A stretch of 64,000 nucleotides of DNA, from assembly GCA_035373905.1 (NCBI GenBank), contig DAOSOK010000008.1:1-64000 (forward strand), in the 5' to 3' direction. Within the stretch, counting starts at the first letter, position 1. The number at the start of each line of letters is the position of its first letter. The stretch comes from Candidatus Ozemobacteraceae bacterium (GTDB taxonomy: Bacteria; Muiribacteriota; Ozemobacteria; Ozemobacterales; Ozemobacteraceae). The translations under genes were made by a program, and so were the position numbers. Below the pieces are notes generated by a model that did not search any database, was not told the origin of the DNA, and saw only the letters and a program-made list of their open reading frames with translations. This document shows positions 16,468 through 26,374 of the stretch, one piece after another.

Positions 16468-16488
16468 ACCGGGCACCTCGTGACAGCG

Positions 16489-19400
16489 TCATTTGCCGCT
16501 GATCCGCAGAAGGGCGTCGCGCACCTGGTTCTGCAGCGGCGAGTTCGGATACAGATTGAGAATCTTCTCGTAGGCGGCACGCGCCTTCGTGTAGTCACGC
16601 TGGTAGACTTCGTACGTGTAGGCGATCGCGAACTGGGCGTCGGCGGCGAACTGGTTGTTGTAATATTGGGAATTCAATTCTTCCCAGTATTTTATCGCCT
16701 CCGCGTAACTGGCGAAGCCGTCCCTCAGGACGCTTCCCATGCGATAATACGCCTCGTGCACGATCGGGTCGTTCTTCTTCGTGTCGATGATGCGCTGGTA
16801 GATGCGCCGCGCCTCGTCCCAGTTCATGACGAGCTGTTCGTTCGCCATACCGAGCTTGAGATTCGCCTCGTCGACGAACGGCGAGTTCGGCACCTCGCGG
16901 GTGAACGCCTCGAGCAGGCGAAGCGCCTTCTGGCCGTCGCGCAGCTTTTCCATATACAGGTCGTACAGTTTCATCACGTACTCGCCGTAGAGCGGGTCGC
17001 CCTTGTTCTCGGACAGCCAGCGCTCGTAGTATTCGCCGGCCTTTTCCGGGTCCATGAGCTGGTTCTCGCAAAGCGCGACCAGCTCATTCAGGATATCGAG
17101 GGTCGCGGGCGAGTCGAGACTCTCGTCCCACAGGCCAACCAGCTCGCGCTCCGCTCGGGTGTAGTCCCCGAGATCATCGATGAAACGCTCCTTGATGTCC
17201 TTCAGGATCTCGAGAATCTCCTTGTCGTCGTCGGTATACACGCGTTTCACAGCCTTGCGCACCGGTTTCTTCGCCACCGCCATCTTCTTTTCGACGAGCC
17301 GCTTGAGCTTGGAAACGGCGAACTCGCGCACGTCGGCGATGTCGCGGTACTCGTCTTTCACCGTTTCCCAGAACACGCGGGCCAGTTCCTGATTCGCAAG
17401 CTTGTCCTCGACGAGGGCGCCGATGCGGATCAGCAGGTCGAGATTGCGCGAATCCGGCGCGACGGTCTTGAGATACTCGTCGAGCACGGTGACCGCCTTC
17501 ACGGCGTTTCCCTTGCGCTCATACAGCGAGGCGATCTTCAGCATGAGATCGCGGGACCGCGACAGGTTCGGATGGCTCTTCAGATATTTTTCGTATTGCG
17601 CGATGGCCCGGTCGAGATCCCGCAGGTCATTCTCGAGCACCTTCCCGATGTAATACGGGAACTCCGAGCCGCCCTGCTTGGAAAGCCCGCGAAGCCGTTC
17701 CAGCTGCGCAATGTCGAGTTGGGCCGCCACGTTTTTTTCGAGCGCCTGGATGGCCGCTCGATGGCTCGGGGCAAGCTGACGGAAGGCGAGAAGTCCCGTC
17801 AGCCGCTCGTGCGCCTGGGCGAGCCGGCCGGCCGCCTCATCCTGCTTGTAAAGCCAGTAGAATCCCGATCGGCTGAGCCGGCTCCGGGGATACCGGTTCA
17901 CGAGGGCCGAGTAGAGGCGATAGGCTTCGGCCGTCTGCTGCCGCCGGGCTTGAATCCGGGCCATTCTATACAATACAATATCTTTACGACAGCCGGGATG
18001 GTACAAACTCTCCCAGGCCTTCTTGTACATATCGAGCGCGCCGACGTCGTTCCCCGTCTCCTCGAGCAGGCGGCCGGCCAGATATCGCAGTCTCGCGGCA
18101 TGCGGCCGGTTCTCGATGCGGGACAGCGCCTCCTGGAGAAGACTGAGCGCGTAGTCCGGATCTTTCTCGAGGCGCCAGATGCGCCAGATCTGCTGTTCGG
18201 CCGCATCGTGGTCGGCCCGTTTCTCTGAATACAAGACGCGTTCGCGGAACCGGCCCAGACCGTTGATTTTCCTGGTCAGCTCCTGGCGGGCGGCGGGATC
18301 GGTGCAGGCTGCGAGACCGGCCTCCCAGAGGCGAAGGGCGGCCGAGGCGTCGCGATCCTGCGTCAAGGCGATCTCGCCCAGCCCCAGCCAGGCTTCGTCG
18401 CGCCGGGGCGAATCGGGATACAGCTTCAACAAAGCCTCGTAATCCTCGCGGGCCTTCGACGGCTCCTTCAGGGCCTCGCCGTAGATCCGGGCGCGCTCGA
18501 GCAGGATCTCCTCGCCGTCGGAGCCCTTCACGCCCTTCCGGAGCATGTCGCCGAGTTCGGCGACGGCTTTGACGGCCCGAGTGTTCTCCGAGCGAATCTT
18601 GCTCTCGCGGAAGAATTCGGAGCCGGGATACACGAGCGTGATCTCGTAAAACAGGTCCTGCGCGCGGTATTTCGCGTCCTCGCGTCCCTCGACCAGGCCG
18701 GCGAGCCTGAACAGGCGCGCAGGCGTTTCGGGCTCTTCGGGGAACAGTTCGATCTGGCGCTCGATCTCCTCGATGACGCCGAGCTTCGAAAGCTCGTCGC
18801 GCTTCTTCTCGACCCATAGCTGGGCCTCGGGCATCGTCCAGATGTCGCCGTATCCGTCGAGCAGCGCACGAACGGCCTTTTCATCCTTGTCTTTACGGGC
18901 TTTTTCGACGAGTCGCTTGAGCGCCGCGAATCGGAACTTTTCCTCGCCCTGCGATTCGAGGGCGTTTTTCACGTAATCGTAATTGTCGGTCAGCTTTTCG
19001 AGACGCAGGCAAATCTCGCCGCGCCGGGGCGATTCGAAGGCAAGCGCGGCCTCGAGCGTCTTAACCGCCTCCTCCTTCTTCTCATCCTTTTCCAGGAGCA
19101 CCGCCTTGCGAATCGACGCATCGACCCGCACCGCCGCCGGAAGGGACGAGTCTTCGATCAGCTTCTCGTAGAATCGAAGGGCGTTCTTCCCGTCGTCGGC
19201 GGCCTCGTAGATCTGCGGCAGCCGCTGACGGATCTCGACGGCCCTCGGACCTTTCGGGAAGAACGAGAGATACTCGAAATACGCCTTGTTGGCGGGCTCG
19301 TATTTTTTGAGCATCCGATCGAGGGCCATCGCCATCCGGTACAGAAGTTCGGAAAGAGCGTCGGGGTAGTTTCGCTCCGTGAGCAGTTTCTGCGCCTGTT

Positions 19401-22254
19401 TGACGAACGTCTCGGCATCGGGCGCCCGAAACATCATCCAGGATATATAATGCCGCACCGCCTTGCCATATATGTCGGCCGGAACTTTTCCGCGCTTCAG
19501 GAGTTCCGCCAGGATCTCGACGGCCTTCTTGCCGTCGGGTTTCCTGGCGTCCATCAGACTCAGATACCGCTCATACAGCTCTGCAGGCTCGAGATCCTCG
19601 AGTGTTTCGGTTTCGGAAGCGGTCGCCCGGGTCCCGGAACGCTCTCCGAGCTCCTGCGTGTCCGAGGCGGCGGCAAGCTCGGCGGCCTCGCGGCGCTTTT
19701 TCCGTTCCTCAGCCTGAGCGGCAAGCCAGGTATCCGGCCCGCCTTCAAGGTCGGCCTGCTCGATTCCCTTTTTCGCCTCATCCGCCAGGGCAGGAGACAG
19801 GCGCACGACGCGCCGGAAGAACCTGATCGCCTGGACCGGGTGGTGCAGCGCAAGATACGCCTGCCCCATGGCCAGCGAAGCTTTCGCGACATGTCTGCTC
19901 TGCGGGTATCGCCGCAGGAATGCCTGGAGCGTCGGAAGGCCGCGGGCGGCGTCCCCGGATGACAGATACAGCCGTCCCAGACGGTACAACGGCGTCTCCA
20001 TGTTCGGATCGAGCGGTTCGGCAAGCGAAGCGGCGGTCTCGTAGAGCTGGATCGCCTTCGGAATCGACTTGTCAATTCGATATGCGATATTTCCCAGGGT
20101 GAGCAGGCAGGCGAGCTTCGTCGTTCCCGAGCTCGTTTCGGCGAGCCGCTCGAACACGGCGCGCGACTGAGCCGGGTAGTGCCTGTAGAGCGCGCCGCCG
20201 ATGTCGTAGGTGAGTCCCCACCGGATCTCGTCGGGCATCTCGGCCTCGGCGATCTCGCCGGCGAGGCTCTCCAGCGGCGCACTCGAACTGGCGAGCGTGA
20301 GAACGTCGATGAGCTGACCGTAGAGGTCGAACCGGTCGCGCAGGCCAGCGGCGGCCATGCGGTCGCGCAGTTCGGCCTCGCGGCGCCGGAACAGCAGATC
20401 GCGCCATTGCGCCTTCGTTTCGAGATACCCCTTTTCGGACGGCAGACTGTGGTCGAGGTATGCCCGCAGCATTTCGAGGGCGCCGACGTAATCCTGGCTC
20501 CCGAGCAGCCGATCGGCAAGGTCTTTTCTGAATATCTGGGCGTCTTTGGAGTCGGGATATTTCGCAATGAAGTCGCGCATCTTCTTCTGGGCGGTGTTTT
20601 CGTCGCCGAGGGATTCCCGGTAGACCCGGATGCTGTCCTTCATGCCCTGCATCGCCCAGTAACTGTCAGGATAGGCGGCGGACAGATCGCCCCAGGCTTT
20701 CAGAGCGCCGACGGGGTCTTTCCGGTGAAGCGCGAGCAGGTTTCCGATCTTGTACCGCACCTCGTCGAGGCGGCCCCAGTCGTAAAGCACGTCCAGCTTC
20801 CAGGTCGACTGTCGCGGAACGGCTTTGACGAGATACCGGTTGTAGAGATCGAGCGCCGCATCGTAGTCGCGGAGGTCGTTGTCGGTGATCAGCGCGGTCC
20901 GGAACAACGCTTCGCGTACCAGTTCGTGATCCGGGTGCTCGGTGAGAAACTTTTCGTACAGCTTGAGGGCGGCACGCACGTCGCGACTGCGGTATTTTTC
21001 ATACGCCATGTCGAACAGGAGCTGCGCCTTCGAGACTTTCGGCTCGGTGCGAGCGAGCGCCTGCACGAGCCAAGGATCGACGGCGACGCCCCGGCGCTTT
21101 CGGTGGATGTCGAGAGCGCGTTCGTAGCACGACTTCGAGCGGTCGGGGTCGTTCATTTTATACTCGGCTGTATATCCGGCCATCTTCAGGCCGAGAACGC
21201 CCCACCACCGGTCCTCGTCCTCGACCTCCTCTCGCTTCTGGAGAGAGAGCGACGGGGTCGCGGGAACGAGGTGCGGCGGCAGACTCGCGAGTTCCTCGAA
21301 CACCTCGATCGCCGCGGCGGGATCGTTCAGTCGCTCCACCAGAAGATGACCGAGGAGGATGCCGCTGATCCGGTATTCGAGGGGGTCTTTCGTCGCCTTC
21401 CGGAATGCACGGTAATCCTCGAGCGCGTCCTTCGGCTCTTCGAGGGGCAGATGGAATTGGCGCAACGCGCCCCGCACGAACAGGGACTGCACGGCCGCCT
21501 CGGACTCATACGGGGGCTTGATGGCCTGCAGATACGGAGACGCCCGTTCCGGCTTCGACAAGTCGTAGGCATAAAACAGGCCGATGTGGAGTCTCGCGAG
21601 GTCGGCGGCGTCGCGCTCGGGAAAGCGGGAGATTTCCTCCCAGGCTTCGAGAGCGCGCATGCCGATTTCGAGGTCGTACCCGCGGGCGAACCCCATCAGA
21701 TACGGCATTTCCTCCATCTCGCTGAGTTCGGGGAACGGCGTGTAATACCGGCGGAACGCCTTGTACAGGTCTTCGATCCGCGTCAGTCCTCTTCCGACGA
21801 TGCGGGCGCGGGCGATCTTGCCCTTGACCAGATACTCGCGCGGCGGGTTCCACTCGAGCATCCGCTCGAGTTCGCGCTGGGCCTTGTCGAACTCTTTCTG
21901 GTCGACGAGAATCTCGGAAAGCAGCAGCTGCGCCTCGCACTTGACGTCGACCGGCACGGGATCGGACCGCACGAGCGTGCGGATCAACTCGAGCGCAGGC
22001 TCGGGCCGCGCCAGTTCCTTGTACTGGCGCGACAGGAACAACCAGCCCTCGCCGGGTTTTCGCGACGGATGCTCGCGCAGGAAGCTCAGAACGCTTCGCT
22101 TGATCACCTCGTCCTGTTCCCGGGCCGCAAACACAGGCGCGCTCGCGATCCGATCGCGCGGCCGCGCGTCCGCCTGACCGGACCAAGCCATGGCGATGCA
22201 GCAGCCAAGAACCAGGCGGCGGCTGGTCAGAAATACGTTATCGAAGAGAGGCAT
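16489..22254 (-). CDS. giant exported TPR-repeat protein (1921 aa)
   Basis: A signal peptide (MPLFDNV... to about residue 31, ending SGQADARP) is followed by nearly 1900 residues of tetratricopeptide-like helices. Repeated motifs include AIEVFEELASLPP, AIQLYETAASLAEP, AIRFFRRVVRLSP, AREDYEALLKLYPDSP and ARAAYEKILNLYPNSP. The last repeats resemble YbgF/BamD-type periplasmic TPR proteins. It probably scaffolds envelope proteins; no catalytic motif is seen. It is very long for a single TPR protein. No ribosome binding site precedes the ATG, and a TATCAT box ends 9 nt before it, so it may be translated from a leaderless mRNA. Two A/T-rich paired-TATA sites lie inside. Confidence 0.88.
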   Translation of the reverse strand: MPLFDNVFLTSRRLVLGCCIAMAWSGQADARPRDRIASAPVFAAREQDEVIKRSVLSFLREHPSRKPGEGWLFLSRQYKELARPEPALELIRTLVRSDPVPVDVKCEAQLLLSEILVDQKEFDKAQRELERMLEWNPPREYLVKGKIARARIVGRGLTRIEDLYKAFRRYYTPFPELSEMEEMPYLMGFARGYDLEIGMRALEAWEEISRFPERDAADLARLHIGLFYAYDLSKPERASPYLQAIKPPYESEAAVQSLFVRGALRQFHLPLEEPKDALEDYRAFRKATKDPLEYRISGILLGHLLVERLNDPAAAIEVFEELASLPPHLVPATPSLSLQKREEVEDEDRWWGVLGLKMAGYTAEYKMNDPDRSKSCYERALDIHRKRRGVAVDPWLVQALARTEPKVSKAQLLFDMAYEKYRSRDVRAALKLYEKFLTEHPDHELVREALFRTALITDNDLRDYDAALDLYNRYLVKAVPRQSTWKLDVLYDWGRLDEVRYKIGNLLALHRKDPVGALKAWGDLSAAYPDSYWAMQGMKDSIRVYRESLGDENTAQKKMRDFIAKYPDSKDAQIFRKDLADRLLGSQDYVGALEMLRAYLDHSLPSEKGYLETKAQWRDLLFRRREAELRDRMAAAGLRDRFDLYGQLIDVLTLASSSAPLESLAGEIAEAEMPDEIRWGLTYDIGGALYRHYPAQSRAVFERLAETSSGTTKLACLLTLGNIAYRIDKSIPKAIQLYETAASLAEPLDPNMETPLYRLGRLYLSSGDAARGLPTLQAFLRRYPQSRHVAKASLAMGQAYLALHHPVQAIRFFRRVVRLSPALADEAKKGIEQADLEGGPDTWLAAQAEERKKRREAAELAAASDTQELGERSGTRATASETETLEDLEPAELYERYLSLMDARKPDGKKAVEILAELLKRGKVPADIYGKAVRHYISWMMFRAPDAETFVKQAQKLLTERNYPDALSELLYRMAMALDRMLKKYEPANKAYFEYLSFFPKGPRAVEIRQRLPQIYEAADDGKNALRFYEKLIEDSSLPAAVRVDASIRKAVLLEKDEKKEEAVKTLEAALAFESPRRGEICLRLEKLTDNYDYVKNALESQGEEKFRFAALKRLVEKARKDKDEKAVRALLDGYGDIWTMPEAQLWVEKKRDELSKLGVIEEIERQIELFPEEPETPARLFRLAGLVEGREDAKYRAQDLFYEITLVYPGSEFFRESKIRSENTRAVKAVAELGDMLRKGVKGSDGEEILLERARIYGEALKEPSKAREDYEALLKLYPDSPRRDEAWLGLGEIALTQDRDASAALRLWEAGLAACTDPAARQELTRKINGLGRFRERVLYSEKRADHDAAEQQIWRIWRLEKDPDYALSLLQEALSRIENRPHAARLRYLAGRLLEETGNDVGALDMYKKAWESLYHPGCRKDIVLYRMARIQARRQQTAEAYRLYSALVNRYPRSRLSRSGFYWLYKQDEAAGRLAQAHERLTGLLAFRQLAPSHRAAIQALEKNVAAQLDIAQLERLRGLSKQGGSEFPYYIGKVLENDLRDLDRAIAQYEKYLKSHPNLSRSRDLMLKIASLYERKGNAVKAVTVLDEYLKTVAPDSRNLDLLIRIGALVEDKLANQELARVFWETVKDEYRDIADVREFAVSKLKRLVEKKMAVAKKPVRKAVKRVYTDDDKEILEILKDIKERFIDDLGDYTRAERELVGLWDESLDSPATLDILNELVALCENQLMDPEKAGEYYERWLSENKGDPLYGEYVMKLYDLYMEKLRDGQKALRLLEAFTREVPNSPFVDEANLKLGMANEQLVMNWDEARRIYQRIIDTKKNDPIVHEAYYRMGSVLRDGFASYAEAIKYWEELNSQYYNNQFAADAQFAIAYTYEVYQRDYTKARAAYEKILNLYPNSPLQNQVRDALLRISGK
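17967..17982. other. TATA-N8-TATC element inside the giant TPR gene
   Basis: TATA (17967-17970) and TATC (17979-17982) are 12 bp apart, in an A/T-rich island of about 25 bp within GC-rich coding sequence. Confidence 0.4.
21159..21174. other. exact TATA-N8-TATA element inside the giant TPR gene
   Basis: TATA at 21159-21162 and 21171-21174 flank CTCGGCTG. The flanks return to high GC within a few bases. Confidence 0.45.
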
Positions 22255-22319
22255 GGCAAGGGGATGATAGCAGATATTGCGGGTGCGAGACCACCGATCG
22301 GGAACACCCGGTAGTACAC

Positions 22320-22348
22320 GTAGGGGCGGGTTTGAAACCCGCCCCTAC
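22320..22348. repeat. perfect 14-bp inverted repeat (REP/MITE-like)
   Basis: GTAGGGGCGGGTTT (22320-22333) and AAACCCGCCCCTAC (22335-22348) are perfect arms around one base, in the gap between the TPR genes. Near-identical GTAGGGGCGGGTTT palindromes are widespread, short intergenic repeats in many environmental bacterial genomes (from memory, not searched). No coding function is expected; it may act as a transcript 3' stem or be a relic of a mobile miniature repeat. Confidence 0.65.
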
Positions 22349-22368
22349 AGGAACATCCGGGAACTGCG

Positions 22369-22980
22369 TCAGTCGGACCATCCGAGAAGCCGGAACGCCT
22401 CGTCGATGCGGTCGACGGTTGTGCCAACCATCATCGAGTCGAGGGCGGCGGCCTTGTTCATGTTCGCTTTCGCCTGGTCCTTGTCGCCCGCAAATGCATA
22501 GGCCAGGGCCGTCAGCGCGTATACTTTCGCCGTGCTCAGCGCGAGGCCGTTGTGCTGGCTGACGAACTTGTCGGGAGGCATGTTCCCGAGCAACTCGGCA
22601 GCCCTCAGGTAATCGTCGGTCGTCTGGTGCCTGAAGATCAGCGCCGCGGCCAGGCCGACCTTGGCTTCCTTGCTGCTTCCGGCGGCGATTTCGAAATAGG
22701 GAATCGACTCGAGGATCTTGCCGTTTTTCGAGATCGCCCAGCCGAGGCCGTTGTTGGCATCGATCCGCTGGGCATCCGTCAAAGGCTCGGCGAGCGCCTG
22801 CATGAAACTGGACTCGGCCGTCTTGTAGGCGCCCGTTTCCAGGTTCGCCCAGCCGTCGTTGATCAACTGCTGCGCCACGACCGCATCGGACGTTCCGCCG
22901 CCGTTGCTGCCGCCGCAGTTCTGAATCATCGGGAACGTCAGCAGCACCAGCAGCAGAATCGCCAGCTTTCCCTTGTTCAT
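22369..22980 (-). CDS. exported TPR-type protein, possible lipoprotein
   Basis: Start ATG 22980, with a GGGGGACAGG stretch upstream, gives MNKGKLAILLLVLLTFPMIQNCGG. This is a hydrophobic leader followed by a Cys. The residues before the Cys (IQN) are not a textbook lipobox, so lipidation is uncertain. The 203-residue product has helical TPR-like pairs (WANLETGAYKTAESSFMQAL, GWAISKNGKILESIPYFEIA, AYAFAGDKDQAKANMNKAA). It sits 44 nt downstream of the M30-like metalloprotease gene, so it is likely co-transcribed and may assist an exported protein. Confidence 0.75.
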   Translation of the reverse strand: MNKGKLAILLLVLLTFPMIQNCGGSNGGGTSDAVVAQQLINDGWANLETGAYKTAESSFMQALAEPLTDAQRIDANNGLGWAISKNGKILESIPYFEIAAGSSKEAKVGLAAALIFRHQTTDDYLRAAELLGNMPPDKFVSQHNGLALSTAKVYALTALAYAFAGDKDQAKANMNKAAALDSMMVGTTVDRIDEAFRLLGWSD

Positions 22981-23024
22981 CACCTGTCCCCCGTTTTCCG
23001 GCATCGTCATCTCTCAGTCCTCGC

Positions 23025-26000
23025 TCACCGCAGCACGGCCATCTTGCGGCGTTCCGTCCAGGATTCGCCGTTCGCCGACGCCTCGAACTCGACGACGTAG
23101 GCGCCGTTCGCGACGGCATCGCCGCGCCGGTTTCGCAGGTCCCAGCGGGCCTGGTAGACTCCGCCGCCAACATGCGTCATCCTCGTTTTCCAGACATCCT
23201 CGCCGGCGATGTCGTAGATGCGCGCTTCGATCTGGGCACCCACAGCGGCGCCGCCCCGGAAGGTCATCCGCAGGTAGGCAACCGTGCGGGCCGGGCTCGG
23301 ATACACGATGGCCTGCGCGAGGCCGAACGCACTCGCCATATTTGCCGTTATATTCGAATGCACTTTATTCCCCAGTCTGTCGGCGACCTCGACGTCGAGA
23401 TCGTACCGGCCGTCGAGCCGCCCGGCGAGATTCGCGACGATCTTCCCGGAAGCGGCGTCCCACCGGGCAGGAACGCGTTCGTTTCCGATCTTCACGACGA
23501 TGCTTCCGGCGTCTATCCCCGAACCATTCTCGGTGACGCCGATCGAGACCATGCCGTTTTTGTCGGTTTCGGCTTCGCCGCCGATGACAGGCGCAACTTG
23601 GTCGATCGCGGCGAACACGGTCGCCGAGCGGCTCAGAGCGCCGAGAATCTCGTTACCGACCTTGTCCGCGCGGCCCAACCATTGCGGGCCATTGTCGGAG
23701 GCAGCGAACAGACCGACCGGCAGGCTTGCCGTCCAGGGGCCGCTCAGAGGCAGGGCCACGCTGACGGGCGCGTCGGTCGTATCGCCGGGCAGAGCGACGT
23801 CAAGCATAGGCGTGATGCGCCGCAGACCGGCGTAGGAATGCTGTTCGGTCGAAGCCGCAAGGACCACGTATCCGGCCTTGCGAAGCGATCCGGTCGGGAA
23901 GGTGATGCGCCCGTAGGAGGCGGAGAGCGAGCCCTGGCTCTTCGGCGGGTAGTAGACCGCGCTGAACTTCAGGTTGTTGGTGAGGATCGTGCCATTGCTG
24001 TTGGTCCCGTAGGCTTCGACGACGCCTTCCCCGGATTCGGTCAGCGCATAGTTCGTGATATATGTGCTGTCGTTGATCGGGGTCATCGTCAGGTATCCCT
24101 GCTGGGAATTGAAGGTCATCTGCAGCCGGGGCGTCGAGGCGAACTTGTCGTTCGTGCGCACGACGATGTGCAGGTTGTTCTCGTAGACCGGGTTCGGGAA
24201 GACCGCGACCTTCAGGTCGGAGAACGTGGTCGAGTAGACGTAGTTCGCCTTCTCGTAGTTTCCCTTCGTCGTGATCATGGGCAGAAGCACGAGATTCTCG
24301 TAGGCGTTGCCGGCGCCGTAATTCTGCACGATGAGGTTGCCGGCCTGCTTCTCGTTGAGATAGATGAACTCGACCGACGGGTCGATGTCCTCGCCGCGTT
24401 TGACAACGGCGGCCTTGAACAGGAGCGTGTCGTCACCGTCAAAGCCCAGGTTCAGGTTTCCCGAACTACCGGAGATCTCGATGTAATCGGAGGCCCACGG
24501 GTTGACGTTCGCCGAGCGGACGGCGCCGGACGGGCTCAGGATGACCCGTTCCGAGAATTTCACGGGCAGGCTCTGGTTGACGCCGATGTTGTTGGTCGTG
24601 TCGTAGTCGTTGTCGGCGTTGTAGCCCCACTTCCCGTCGTTGAGGCTGCTCAAATCGTTCTTGCGGGTCTTGTCAAGGATGTTGGCGATGGCGAAGTCGG
24701 CGAACACGTTTTCCATCGTCGTGTTGAAGCCGAGCAGGGCCTTGTTGATCGACTCGATGCCTGTCGCCTTGTCGCGGACGAGATTCTTCATGAAGGTCGA
24801 GACATTTGCTCCTCCGTATTTCTCGGCGAGGTAATACATGAAGAGAAAGCTCGCCCCGTAGTTCTTGAACGGACTCGAGCCGAGCCAGACGCTCGTGCGC
24901 GGCTCGACGAGGATCGTATCGGGCTCCTTGATGAACTCGTCGACGTTCGTCGTCTGGGACTTGTCATACACATACTGGGCATACTGCGTGAAGCCTTCCT
25001 CGATCCATCGTTCCTCTTCCTGGAGCGTGCCATCGACGATTTGGGTGCCCTCGTTGAAGTGGATCATATGAGTGAATTCGTGGGCCGTCGTGCGGTATGC
25101 CTGCTTTGGCTCGGTCAGGAAGGTCGGGAATAGATCGATATGCAGGAGTTCCTTCTCGTTGCTGTAGGGAATCTGCGTCCGCGGGAACTGGTTCACGGCC
25201 CAGAAGTAGCCGCGGAATGAGCCGACGCCGTCGCGAATGTCATCGAGAAGGATGAAGACCTTGGAATCCTGGTCGACATCAGGCTCGCTGCCGAAATACT
25301 CGCGCATTTTCGGATAGATGACGCTGTCGAACTCGTCGGCGAACGCCTTGAGGCTGGCGCGGGCCGAGTTTTTGTCCATCCCGAAGACGAAGCGCGGATC
25401 GAGCGTCTTGGCACCGGTCGCAGGGGCGAAATACAGCTTGTCGCTTCCCCAGCCGGCGGTGTCGGGCCAGTACAGGCCCCATGCAGGATCGGGAGCCGGG
25501 GTCGTGTCCTCGGTCGAGGAGATGCCTCGCGGAAGGGTCGGGAAGAACATCGGCGGCACGAAGATGTAGCAGTGGCTGCCGATATAGCGAAGCACGGCCT
25601 TGGGGTAGTGGCCGTTCCGGTCGAGATCGTAGAATTCGCCCGCCCAGTCGGTGCCGAAGCTGGCGCGGCCGTCGTCTTTCGCTGTGTCGCCGCCGGTGCC
25701 GGGCCATTCGCCGCCGTCGTGGAGGAGAGCCGTGAGGCCGAGGCCGTTGACGGTGTAGAAGGGAACCTCAGCGTAGTCGAGATCAGCCGCGGTGAAGTTT
25801 CGGCCACCCACGATGCGGCTGATGTTGCCCTTGACGCCTTCGAAGCCGTTCGCGCGCATGCCCTGGATCTGAACGGACAGATCCCGGTTCAGCAGCATGC
25901 TCAGACACGCCTCGCCGCCCTTCTTCGCCGCCACGGCCTGCGTCTGCGCAACCGAGCGGATCGAGGGGGCGACGGGCGAGGTCGCCGCGTGCGCCGTCAC

Positions 26001-26072
26001 GGCCGCTGAGAGGAACCCCAGCAGCGCGATCAGAACCGCGCCTCCAGTGAGTTTGCTTTTCATTCGTTTCAT
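23025..26072 (-). CDS. secreted M30-like zinc metalloprotease with C-terminal FlgD-like domain
   Basis: The 1015-residue protein has a signal peptide (about 1-30, ending AHA). The zincin domain has HEFTHMIHF (331-339), giving H331, E332 and H335, and the downstream ERWIEEGF (354-361) offers a third ligand Glu. This resembles hyicolysin-type M30 peptidases. Beta-sandwich regions follow. The last about 90 residues have the FlgD-Ig/sorting-like pattern, with VYPSPARTVAYLRM, YDIAGEDVWK and NGAYVVEFEA, ending RRKMAVLR. The paralogue at 28866-31619 ends GRIAILR. The common end probably anchors or sorts both. Function as an extracellular protease is inferred from motifs. Confidence 0.85.
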   Translation of the reverse strand: MKRMKSKLTGGAVLIALLGFLSAAVTAHAATSPVAPSIRSVAQTQAVAAKKGGEACLSMLLNRDLSVQIQGMRANGFEGVKGNISRIVGGRNFTAADLDYAEVPFYTVNGLGLTALLHDGGEWPGTGGDTAKDDGRASFGTDWAGEFYDLDRNGHYPKAVLRYIGSHCYIFVPPMFFPTLPRGISSTEDTTPAPDPAWGLYWPDTAGWGSDKLYFAPATGAKTLDPRFVFGMDKNSARASLKAFADEFDSVIYPKMREYFGSEPDVDQDSKVFILLDDIRDGVGSFRGYFWAVNQFPRTQIPYSNEKELLHIDLFPTFLTEPKQAYRTTAHEFTHMIHFNEGTQIVDGTLQEEERWIEEGFTQYAQYVYDKSQTTNVDEFIKEPDTILVEPRTSVWLGSSPFKNYGASFLFMYYLAEKYGGANVSTFMKNLVRDKATGIESINKALLGFNTTMENVFADFAIANILDKTRKNDLSSLNDGKWGYNADNDYDTTNNIGVNQSLPVKFSERVILSPSGAVRSANVNPWASDYIEISGSSGNLNLGFDGDDTLLFKAAVVKRGEDIDPSVEFIYLNEKQAGNLIVQNYGAGNAYENLVLLPMITTKGNYEKANYVYSTTFSDLKVAVFPNPVYENNLHIVVRTNDKFASTPRLQMTFNSQQGYLTMTPINDSTYITNYALTESGEGVVEAYGTNSNGTILTNNLKFSAVYYPPKSQGSLSASYGRITFPTGSLRKAGYVVLAASTEQHSYAGLRRITPMLDVALPGDTTDAPVSVALPLSGPWTASLPVGLFAASDNGPQWLGRADKVGNEILGALSRSATVFAAIDQVAPVIGGEAETDKNGMVSIGVTENGSGIDAGSIVVKIGNERVPARWDAASGKIVANLAGRLDGRYDLDVEVADRLGNKVHSNITANMASAFGLAQAIVYPSPARTVAYLRMTFRGGAAVGAQIEARIYDIAGEDVWKTRMTHVGGGVYQARWDLRNRRGDAVANGAYVVEFEASANGESWTERRKMAVLR
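23339..23354. other. TATT-N8-TATT element inside the metalloprotease gene
   Basis: TATT at 23339-23342 and 23351-23354 are 12 bp apart. On the coding strand they give AATATA and AATATG, encoding NITANM. Confidence 0.35.
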
Positions 26073-26219
26073 ATCAGCACCTGATCAGGTTTTGGCCGAA
26101 AAAGAGAGAGAACCCCGCTATGTTATCGGCACGCCTCTCCAATTTCGTGAGCCCCTCCCAGGTTTCCCATGAAACGTCCGACCGTTCCTCCTCGTTTCAA
26201 CCCAGGAAATCAGACAACG

Positions 26220-26306
26220 AACCCCAGAGATTCAGAGACACAGAGGCTTGGTTTTTCTTGAGAACCATTCCGCAGATGTCGCTGATGAAGCAGACAACGC
26301 AGAATA
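26220..26306. repeat. composite intergenic repeat with CGCAGATNN units
   Basis: The 421-bp gap between the divergent metalloprotease genes (26073-26493) holds repeat-like, non-coding sequence. A GA-rich segment with CCCAGAGATTCAGAGACACA is followed by four 9-bp units (CGCAGATGT, CGCTGATGA, AGCAGACAA, CGCAGAATA; 26271-26306). The same 9-mer type occurs at 1424-1450. These look like a dispersed intergenic repeat family. Apart from these, the heptamer repeat and the promoter, I see nothing else in the gap. Confidence 0.55.
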
Positions 26307-26374
26307 AATTCTGAAGTCCGACAGCCGTCACCCTGCCGAGCAAAGCAGATTAACGAAGTTAAGATGTTCCGGTT

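Noticed and set aside
15550..18228. An 892-codon plus-strand open frame.
   Set aside because: Shadow of the HEAT and TPR genes; same reason as above.
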